Shown here piece by piece: positions 57,751 through 64,000 of a stretch of 64,000 nucleotides of DNA. The translations under genes and the position numbers were made by a program. The notes under the pieces were generated by a model. That model was not told the DNA's origin. It did no database searches and worked only from the letters and a program-made list of their open reading frames with translations. The stretch comes from an uncultured Tissierellia bacterium (GTDB lineage Bacteria; Bacillota; Clostridia; Tissierellales; Tissierellaceae), in assembly GCA_946402705.1 (NCBI GenBank), contig CAMIXG010000004.1:53648-117647 (forward strand), in the 5' to 3' direction. Numbering within the stretch: position 1 is the stretch's first letter; each line of letters opens with the position of its first letter.

Positions 57751-59703
57751 TCACTCCACTATAGGTAATTTTATTTTAAATGTTGTCCCTGAATTCATAA
57801 TACTACTAACACTTATATCGCCCTTATTATTATAAATTTCTGTACTCAAGATATACAGTCCTAACCCAGTTCCATCTGACTTTGTAGAATAAAACGGCTC
57901 AAATATATCTTCCAAATTTTCTTTAGATATCCCACATCCATTGTCACCAAATTCTATCAGTAAATACTTATTTATAACATTTAAACTAATTTGTATCACT
58001 TTATTTTTTCGTCTTACATTATCAAATGACTCTATACTATTTCCCAATAGATTATCAACTACCATTTTCAGTATTTCCTCATTCACTCTCATATATTTTA
58101 AATTACTATCTAAATATTCTACCTTAATCTTAATATTGTCTGTGATTTTTTTATGCTCTAATATGTTTTCAATCTCCCTATTGACATCAATCAAATCTAA
58201 ACTATTATTAGACAACTTTGAGAATCTTAGTAAATTTTCTATTAGATTATTAATTCTATATATAGATTCATTTATTACAGCTATTGCATGTTCACCCATA
58301 TCATTTAATTCATATTTTGATAGAATATAGGTATAACTTTTTATAAGACCTAGAGGGTTTCTGATTTCATGCGCAAGTCCAGCAGACAGCTTACCCATTG
58401 TAACCATTTTGGATTCTTGTCTTTGTTTTGTTTCTCTACTATAATTTTCAGTATAATCTTCAAGTATAATCATGCATTTACTTTCCGTCATATGCTGTTT
58501 CTTTGTATAATAAATTCCACCCTCAAGCTTTAGTAAACTATTAAAATTTTTCCTATCCACTATATCTCTTATAGCCTCTATATCTTTATAACTTTCACCT
58601 ATTAATTCTTCTCTTTTCCTATCTATTATCTTACAGATTTCATCATTACACTCTAATATAAGGTTATTGTTAGACATAACTATAATACCACTTTTAATTT
58701 TATCTATTATCAGCCTTAGTTCTTCTTTACTTTCCATTAATTCTCTTGTTCTCATATTAACTTTTTTCGTAATCAAATAATTCCATATAGAAAACACTAC
58801 TACTATACATAAAATCCCAAAACTTATTTTATATACTATTAGTATGGTTTCTAAATCCATCAATGATTTCTCATGCCTTCCAAGCCATTTATACTGTGTC
58901 TTCGCAATCAAATCTTTTTTCTTTATCCTTAAAATACTTTTATTAATTATATTATTTAGCACTATGTTATCTTTGTTAATTGCAAAAATTATATCTGTTT
59001 CTTCAAAACTAGAATCCAGAATCTTGTACCTATCCACTTTGTTTGTCACATTTAAAAAATGTTGTATTTCATTATCATTCCCTATAAAAGCGTCAACTTT
59101 ACCACTTTCTAGTAATGCAAAACTTTCATATATGTTATCAACTTTTATTGTATCTAGTTTCATTAAATCTTCAAAAAAATTTTCTGTATTTTCTCTTATT
59201 TTGTCAGTTTTTATTACTACAACCTTTTTTCCAGTAACATCCTTGATACTATTGTAGTTTTTACTTCTTGGCACCACCATTTTCTTCTTTATTTTACACA
59301 AGGTCTGTGTGTATAAAAAATCGTCATTTCTTACTCTTTCTATATCCTCAACCAAGGCCATATCTATCTCTTTGTTTCTCAACTTATCTAAAATATTTTC
59401 TTCTTCTTCAACTTTTATGTGTATCTCATTTCCCATTTCTATACTTATTTGTGATAAGTAATCTACTACAATACCTGTATTCAAGTTATTATATTTATTT
59501 GTATATGATAAGGGCGGTAAATTATATAATCCTGCCAAAACTTCCTCATTTTTTAAATATTCCTTTTCGTTACTATTAAATTCAAGACTATATTTATAAT
59601 AATCAATAAGATTCATTTGATATCTTATTTTTTTGTCAATTTTATTTACTAATAAAATTACAAATAAAACAATTACAATCCAAACTATACGATTTTTCTT
59701 AAT
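57751..59703 (-). CDS. Sensor histidine kinase with solute-binding-protein domain (probable ATT start)
   Basis: Partner of the sigma-54 regulator. After a first membrane helix (NRIVWIVIVLFVILLV), an extracellular SBP_bac_3-like domain (about 60-285), a second helix (about 294-313), a PAS-like segment, HisKA box LSAGLAHEIRNPLGLIKSYTYIL and ATPase with DNGCGISKENLEDIFEPFYSTKSDGTGLGLYI. The first ATG (59616) omits the first helix, which the outside domain needs for export. The frame extends 29 codons upstream to ATT 59703, five bases after GAGGTG; a TGA closes the frame three codons before it. Length about 650 residues. Confidence 0.9.
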   Translation of the reverse strand: MKKNRIVWIVIVLFVILLVNKIDKKIRYQMNLIDYYKYSLEFNSNEKEYLKNEEVLAGLYNLPPLSYTNKYNNLNTGIVVDYLSQISIEMGNEIHIKVEEEENILDKLRNKEIDMALVEDIERVRNDDFLYTQTLCKIKKKMVVPRSKNYNSIKDVTGKKVVVIKTDKIRENTENFFEDLMKLDTIKVDNIYESFALLESGKVDAFIGNDNEIQHFLNVTNKVDRYKILDSSFEETDIIFAINKDNIVLNNIINKSILRIKKKDLIAKTQYKWLGRHEKSLMDLETILIVYKISFGILCIVVVFSIWNYLITKKVNMRTRELMESKEELRLIIDKIKSGIIVMSNNNLILECNDEICKIIDRKREELIGESYKDIEAIRDIVDRKNFNSLLKLEGGIYYTKKQHMTESKCMIILEDYTENYSRETKQRQESKMVTMGKLSAGLAHEIRNPLGLIKSYTYILSKYELNDMGEHAIAVINESIYRINNLIENLLRFSKLSNNSLDLIDVNREIENILEHKKITDNIKIKVEYLDSNLKYMRVNEEILKMVVDNLLGNSIESFDNVRRKNKVIQISLNVINKYLLIEFGDNGCGISKENLEDIFEPFYSTKSDGTGLGLYILSTEIYNNKGDISVSSIMNSGTTFKIKLPIVE

Positions 59704-59761
59704 AAAAACACCTCATTTCATATTATATTTATAAACTATATCATATCATTAACTTATTTTT

Positions 59762-59800
59762 TAAAAAAAGATGAAGCTAGGCTTCATCTTTTACTTATAT
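59762..59800 (+). repeat. 39-bp direct repeat, copy 2
   Basis: Identical to 53286-53324. In this copy the right end overlaps the stop codon and last two codons of the cytolysin gene, so the repeat includes coding sequence as well as the terminator. Confidence 0.9.
59763..59791 (-). terminator. Terminator after the cytolysin gene
   Basis: Stem AAGATGAAGC / GCTTCATCTT with T run on the minus strand, directly after the cytolysin stop. Confidence 0.85.
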
Positions 59801-61321
59801 CTCATTATTTAATTCTACTTGTCCTTTAGGATGTAGTGTAGTTCCCCATATTGACAGGTTTATAGCCTTGGATAAGGGTATGTGTCTTTCATCTACAACT
59901 GTTCTCCACCACTCCCATGCAAGTCCTGTACATTCTCTTGCATAGACCCTAATATTTGTGGCATTTGCAGGTAGATAAACTGTTGAAGTAAACCTTGCAG
60001 TCTTATCCTGCCAATTTCCTTCCCATGCCTTAGGTGTTAAAATCTCATTGCCTTCATCATCAAAGGATAACTCATCCCAAAGTATTTCAAATTGAGCCAC
60101 ATAAGCCCCACTATGGTCTATATTTATCCTACCACTTGTAAATTCTTTGGCTGTTGTTTCTATATATTCTGCTCTGTTATGAACCTTGGCAACAGAATTA
60201 TCTTTTAAAAATACAGATGTATAGGATATTGGGTATGCTGGATTTTTAAGGCTAAATTCCGCATTGTCTCTAATTATATCCCTAATTTCATCAAAATCTT
60301 TTGTAATAACATTATTGTGTTTTTGAGAATCTCCACCAAGGACAACTGCTGTAAAAGAACTTTCATCTAATATATCCTTATACTTAACATTTGTTTTGAT
60401 TGAATTATCTTCTGCTAAAACAGCTTTAAATGCACTTTCTACTTCTTTTGACTTACTGTTTGTTTCAAGTTTTACATAAATTGTTCTACCATATGCCACA
60501 TTAGAAACCATAGTTGGCGGAGTATCGTCGCTAACTCCTCTTCTTTCTAAATCTCTAAATCTAACATTTTCTCCAAATAAATCTGAAGGATTATTTGGCA
60601 TCTCACTACTTACTGTATAAAAAATTTGTTTGTAGGCAGCAACCATTACCTTTTTTTCGCCTTCTTTTATAGCTTGAAAATCTATACCTAGTGCATCTCC
60701 TAAAATTTTAGGATTTATATTTAAAGATGATCCAAGCTGAGATTTGCTATGAACCATAGTTTCTGAATACTGTATTCTAGCTGGAAGATTATAGTCGTTA
60801 GAATAATTATCTGACCAATCTCTAAGCATCTCATTTATATTTTTATTTACATTTGCATAATTAGGATTTTCAACTGTTCTATGATTATCTTTAAGACCTG
60901 GTAGGTCTATGGATATATTCATAGGTTTCCTATCTACAGAAATTAGATTTGGTTCATTATTTACAAAATCCTTATCTGCCAGTTGTAAGGCCCCTGGAAA
61001 AGTTCTATCTGTCATAGAATCTATTATAGAAATATCTACTGGAGATGATTCTACTGATTTTTTCTTTCTTTCTACAACTATAAACTTATCCTTAGATAAT
61101 TTACCTTCTCTTGGTAAAAAGCTTTCCACACTCTCTCCCTCTGTAGCTAAGATTTCTCTTTTATCATATCTTAAATTAAATACCTCATCATCTATATCAT
61201 TATAGTTACTATTGTCAATTATAGTATTTTCATAAACTTGAGCATAGCTTAATATAGGCTGCTGAGAAATAAGAACTCCAATAAGTGAATATATTGCTAC
61301 TTTTTTAATTTGGTTTAACAT
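59795..61321 (-). CDS. Cholesterol-dependent cytolysin (pore-forming toxin)
   Basis: Secreted toxin that binds membrane cholesterol and forms large beta-barrel pores in animal cells. The 508 residues include a signal peptide (about 1-28, ending SYAQ), a region of about 60 residues without obvious family match, and the thiol-activated cytolysin domain. The canonical undecapeptide ECTGLAWEWWR is at 463-473, and the cholesterol-recognition Thr-Leu pair is at 495-496 (GTTLHP). Length matches perfringolysin O (500). AAGGGAG RBS and TATAAT-like upstream sequence support the ATG at 61321. All hallmark residues are intact, so an active toxin is likely. Confidence 0.97.
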   Translation of the reverse strand: MLNQIKKVAIYSLIGVLISQQPILSYAQVYENTIIDNSNYNDIDDEVFNLRYDKREILATEGESVESFLPREGKLSKDKFIVVERKKKSVESSPVDISIIDSMTDRTFPGALQLADKDFVNNEPNLISVDRKPMNISIDLPGLKDNHRTVENPNYANVNKNINEMLRDWSDNYSNDYNLPARIQYSETMVHSKSQLGSSLNINPKILGDALGIDFQAIKEGEKKVMVAAYKQIFYTVSSEMPNNPSDLFGENVRFRDLERRGVSDDTPPTMVSNVAYGRTIYVKLETNSKSKEVESAFKAVLAEDNSIKTNVKYKDILDESSFTAVVLGGDSQKHNNVITKDFDEIRDIIRDNAEFSLKNPAYPISYTSVFLKDNSVAKVHNRAEYIETTAKEFTSGRINIDHSGAYVAQFEILWDELSFDDEGNEILTPKAWEGNWQDKTARFTSTVYLPANATNIRVYARECTGLAWEWWRTVVDERHIPLSKAINLSIWGTTLHPKGQVELNNEI

Positions 61322-61484
61322 AATATCACTCCCTTTTTATAAGTCTATTATATTAGTTTATCTACTGGGTTACAAGGATTTACTTTCTTTCTAAAAAAAT
61401 AATATCATATCTAAAATAAAGTATACTTTTGCCTTATACAAATATATAATCAGCTTATAATATTATATGGTTAAGGAGAATTTT

Positions 61485-62006
61485 ATGTTAATAAGAAAAG
61501 TAAATACAAATGATTATACAGAAGTATCAAGGCTCATAGTATCCTCATTCTCTACCAGTGAATATGGATACTCCAATGAAGCTGAACTAGTGGAGAAAAT
61601 CAGAAAGAATATAACTCATAAAAAAGATTTAGAACTAGTGGCTCTTATAGATGGAAAAATAGTAGGTCATGGCATGCTTAGTCAGGTGAAAGTTATAAAT
61701 GTTCTTGATGAAAGTATAGGTCTTGTCCTTGCTCCTTTATGTGTTTTGCCAGAATATCAAAACCAAGGTATTGGAGGTAAACTAATTGAGGAGTTAGAAA
61801 ATATAGCCCTGTATTTAGGTTTTAAATTTATAAGTATCTTAGGTAATCCAGACTACTATGGTAAGTTTGGTTATTCTGAAGCTAAAAATTATAATATATC
61901 AGCCCCTTTTGAAGTGGACAGTAAATATTTTCTAATCAAAGAATTAGAGCAGCATGGACTTAAAGAAGTTAAAGGTACTTTGATTTATTCCAGTGCTTTT
62001 GAGTAA
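61485..62006 (+). CDS. GNAT family N-acetyltransferase
   Basis: About 173 residues. The GNAT core has VIGHGMLS-type GKIVGHGMLSQVKV, then LAPLCVLPEYQNQGIGGKLIEEL (acetyl-CoA loop Q-N-Q-G-I-G, about 84-95) and GNPDYYGKFGYSEA. The family includes YhbS-like acetyltransferases. RBS AAGGAGA five bases before ATG 61485; the ATG at 61467 lies before that RBS. Plus strand, divergent from the cytolysin, convergent with the methyltransferase. Confidence 0.88.
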   Translation: MLIRKVNTNDYTEVSRLIVSSFSTSEYGYSNEAELVEKIRKNITHKKDLELVALIDGKIVGHGMLSQVKVINVLDESIGLVLAPLCVLPEYQNQGIGGKLIEELENIALYLGFKFISILGNPDYYGKFGYSEAKNYNISAPFEVDSKYFLIKELEQHGLKEVKGTLIYSSAFE

Positions 62007-62024
62007 AATAGATAATTTTTATGC

Positions 62025-62060
62025 AAAAAGGTTTTGATATCAAAATATCAAAACCTTTTT
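62025..62060. terminator. Bidirectional terminator
   Basis: Perfect 16-bp stem AAAAAGGTTTTGATAT / ATATCAAAACCTTTTT with loop CAAA, between the acetyltransferase (plus) and methyltransferase (minus). Confidence 0.88.
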
Positions 62061-62079
62061 AGGTGTACTATATATATAT

Positions 62080-63348
62080 CTATTCTTCCAGTATTATATT
62101 TTTTAGTTTATTTTCTAGACTAGATATTATTCCTGTAACCAATGCATTTCCCATCATAAAATATCTTTGTCTACTTGTCATTCCAGTATTTGTCCAATTA
62201 GGTGGAAACATTTGCAATAATTCTGCTTCTATTTCTGTTATTTTTCGGTTTTTATTAATACTTTCATCATAAACAACGTGACTAGACCTATTTACAGTTC
62301 CTTCACTCGTCAACATTGTTCTACTTGGCAAATCCAAATCTTCTGGAAAAGACATATTTCCTTCAGAATAAAAGTATTCACTTCCATTTGGCTTAATTCT
62401 TGGTATTCTTTTTGCACCTTTTAGATATTTCCATTTTTCCAAGGACTCACCAGTTATAATGTAATTCTCTAAATTACTTATTTCATAAGACCTTGCAACA
62501 TTCATTATTTTTCTCAGTGTATATTGATTTCCTTTAAAACTTTCTTTAACATCAAAATTTACAATTTTACCATTAATGAACATTCCTGTTGTTAAAAATT
62601 TACCATAACAATAATTTTCTGATACATCCACTGGGTCTATAAAAGCTTCCATGGATTTTTCTTCTACAATACATTCTTCTAATTTTATTGGGAATATTTC
62701 ATTAAAAAAACCATCTTTTTTTAAATATTTTTCCCAATTTTTTAACTTAAGTATTTTCTTTGCATATTTTGTACTTTTCAAAGATGCAAATATAAAAACT
62801 CTACGTCTTCTCTGTGGCATGCCATATTCACCTGCGTTAATCATTCTCCATTGAACGATGTATCCCAACTCATCTAAAGTTTTTAATATAACAGCAAAAT
62901 CTCTTCCTCTTTGCTTTGCTGGTGACTTTAATAATCTATCAACATTTTCCAATAATATAAATGGTGGTTTTTTTTCATATAATGTATCTACTATATCCCA
63001 CCAGAGAACTCCTTTTTTTCCTTCTATTCCCAACTCATTTGACAAAGTTCTTGCAACAGAATAATCCTGGCAAGGAAAACCACCTACTAATAAAGTATGA
63101 TTTGGTATACTTTTCTTATCTATTTTATTTATATCTATATTAATACTGTTCTTTTCTCCAAATCTTTTAACATAACAATCAAAAGCTGGTTGTGCTTTTG
63201 TTGATGGCTCCCATTGGTTAGCCCAAACAAATTCCCACTCATTACTTTCTATTGCTCTACCTGTATTTTCGTCAAAAGATTTTATCTGGTTTAATCCAAC
63301 TCTAAATCCACCAACACCTGCAAACAATTCCACTACTTTCAATTCCAT
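62080..63348 (-). CDS. DNA (cytosine-5) methyltransferase, Sau3AI-like R-M system
   Basis: Protects host DNA by methylating cytosine. The 422 residues contain the C5-methylase motifs in order: I ELFAGVGGFRVGLN, IV GGFPCQDYS (catalytic Cys93), VI LLENVDRLL, VIII MPQRRRRVFIFA, then a variable recognition region (about 185-355), IX and X (MFPPNWTNTGM...YFMMGNALV). The adjoining nuclease resembles Sau3AI, whose partner is also a C5 methylase, so the target is probably GATC with methylation of C. GGAGG RBS. Confidence 0.93.
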   Translation of the reverse strand: MELKVVELFAGVGGFRVGLNQIKSFDENTGRAIESNEWEFVWANQWEPSTKAQPAFDCYVKRFGEKNSINIDINKIDKKSIPNHTLLVGGFPCQDYSVARTLSNELGIEGKKGVLWWDIVDTLYEKKPPFILLENVDRLLKSPAKQRGRDFAVILKTLDELGYIVQWRMINAGEYGMPQRRRRVFIFASLKSTKYAKKILKLKNWEKYLKKDGFFNEIFPIKLEECIVEEKSMEAFIDPVDVSENYCYGKFLTTGMFINGKIVNFDVKESFKGNQYTLRKIMNVARSYEISNLENYIITGESLEKWKYLKGAKRIPRIKPNGSEYFYSEGNMSFPEDLDLPSRTMLTSEGTVNRSSHVVYDESINKNRKITEIEAELLQMFPPNWTNTGMTSRQRYFMMGNALVTGIISSLENKLKNIILEE

Positions 63349-63383
63349 TTTGATACCTCCATAACCACCTATTATATATCATT

Positions 63384-64000
63384 TTATAAAAAAGATCCAG
63401 TTGTTTTTTTTATTTGTTCTAAAACATAAGTTTTATTCAACCAAAAACATTGCTTGGTCATTCTATCTCCGTTAGGTAGTTTATCTGAATCTCTTGTTTT
63501 TTTCCCACTCCCATACTCTACACCATTTATACAATAATATGATAATGTAGCATGTGGTCTAACATGTAAAATTTTTGTATCACTTAATTTAGGTAAATTA
63601 TTATTTATCTTATTTCTTGATGGTTCTAATATTATCCCTGTTTTAAATATGTCAATTACCCTTCTCCATTCACTTTTAACTACAGTCTCTAAATCATTTA
63701 ATGGCATATTCCAAAACATACTTCCCTTTAAATAATAATTTCCTCCATATTTTTTGTATATAACAAATAAATATTTAGTCTCTGAGAATTCTTTATATAC
63801 ATCTGATGTTTCCCAACTTTGATTTATTAAGTCTAATATCTTAAAAGTAGGAAATGATATAGACTCCTTTATTTTATTATTCTCCTCTATTCGAATGGAT
63901 TTAACTTTTATATTAGCTTTTTCGAATTCTTCTGCATTTTTAGTTCCCCTCTGTGGTAGGATAGTTGTCACAGTATCATAAATATTGTATGATAGAATTA
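63384..64000 (-). CDS. Sau3AI/MutH-like type II restriction endonuclease, 5' end cut off
   Basis: The open frame runs off the right edge, so only the C-terminal 205 or so residues are present, beginning ...YDTVTTILPQRGTKNAEEFEK. They match the C-terminal half of Sau3AI-type enzymes: RGTKNAEEFEKANIKVKSIRIE, KESISFPTFKILDLI, YLFVIYKKYGG, FWNMPLNDLE. Sau3AI cuts at GATC and has a MutH-like fold; by family the same site is predicted here. The GTG at 63971 is an internal codon. Lies 35 bases upstream of its methylase, same strand. Confidence 0.85.
   Translation of the reverse strand, partial: ILSYNIYDTVTTILPQRGTKNAEEFEKANIKVKSIRIEENNKIKESISFPTFKILDLINQSWETSDVYKEFSETKYLFVIYKKYGGNYYLKGSMFWNMPLNDLETVVKSEWRRVIDIFKTGIILEPSRNKINNNLPKLSDTKILHVRPHATLSYYCINGVEYGSGKKTRDSDKLPNGDRMTKQCFWLNKTYVLEQIKKTTGSFL

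Noticed and set aside
53286..59800. Insertion sequence bounded by the 39-bp repeats
   Set aside because: No transposase or terminal inverted repeats are present. The repeats are direct and contain terminators, so an IS is not supported, though recombination between them is possible.

Overview
The window is AT-rich DNA from a low-GC Gram-positive anaerobe, most likely a clostridium in the Peptostreptococcales-Tissierellales range. Evidence is the very AT-biased codon use, strong AGGAGG-type ribosome binding sites, frequent TTG/GTG starts, a single-chain PurL, formate-THF ligase, LytR-CpsA-Psr (LCP) proteins, an ECF sigma factor/anti-sigma pair, a GatCAB amidotransferase and a cholesterol-dependent cytolysin. 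No species is claimed. Most genes lie on the minus strand and no rRNA or tRNA genes were seen.

Layout. 0-1 kb: 5' part of a dicarboxylate/amino-acid symporter cut by the window edge. 1.2-9.7 kb: housekeeping block gatC-gatA-gatB, an unknown coiled-coil membrane protein, ligA and pcrA. 9.8-16.6 kb: TraX-like membrane protein, two paralogous LCP cell-wall ligases, an iron-regulated flavodoxin with a DUF3793 partner, an ECF sigma/anti-sigma pair and two tiny membrane proteins. 16.6-28.6 kb: eight-gene purine operon purL-purE-purF-purM-purN-purH-purD-fhs, led by a tandem guanine plus PRPP riboswitch and a terminator. 28.7-34.4 kb: Eis-like acetyltransferase, CstA-family transporter and its LytS/LytTR two-component system. 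34.6-45.5 kb: a two-component/ABC exporter cassette, EamA exporter, M18 aminopeptidase, a YtrA-type GntR/ABC operon and a hotdog protein. 45.5-53.2 kb: soluble zinc-binding chemoreceptor, two phosphoesterases, HD protein, NuoE-like ferredoxin, CBS pair and unknowns. 53.3-64 kb: accessory-looking block with a sigma-54-controlled TRAP transporter and its sensor/regulator pair, a pore-forming toxin, an acetyltransferase and a Sau3AI-like restriction-modification system cut by the window end.

The most striking observation is in the purine operon. PurF and PurL are the pathway's first and fourth enzymes and the two that normally take nitrogen from glutamine. Both keep their synthase halves but have lost their glutaminase catalytic residues: PurF has Ser in place of the N-terminal Cys nucleophile, and PurL has lost Cys, His and Glu of its triad. 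The operon looks built to run on free ammonia, under guanine and PRPP control. A second pattern is that two sensor-kinase genes, LytS-like and TRAP-associated, appear to start at ATT codons behind good ribosome binding sites; without this both lose their first membrane helix.
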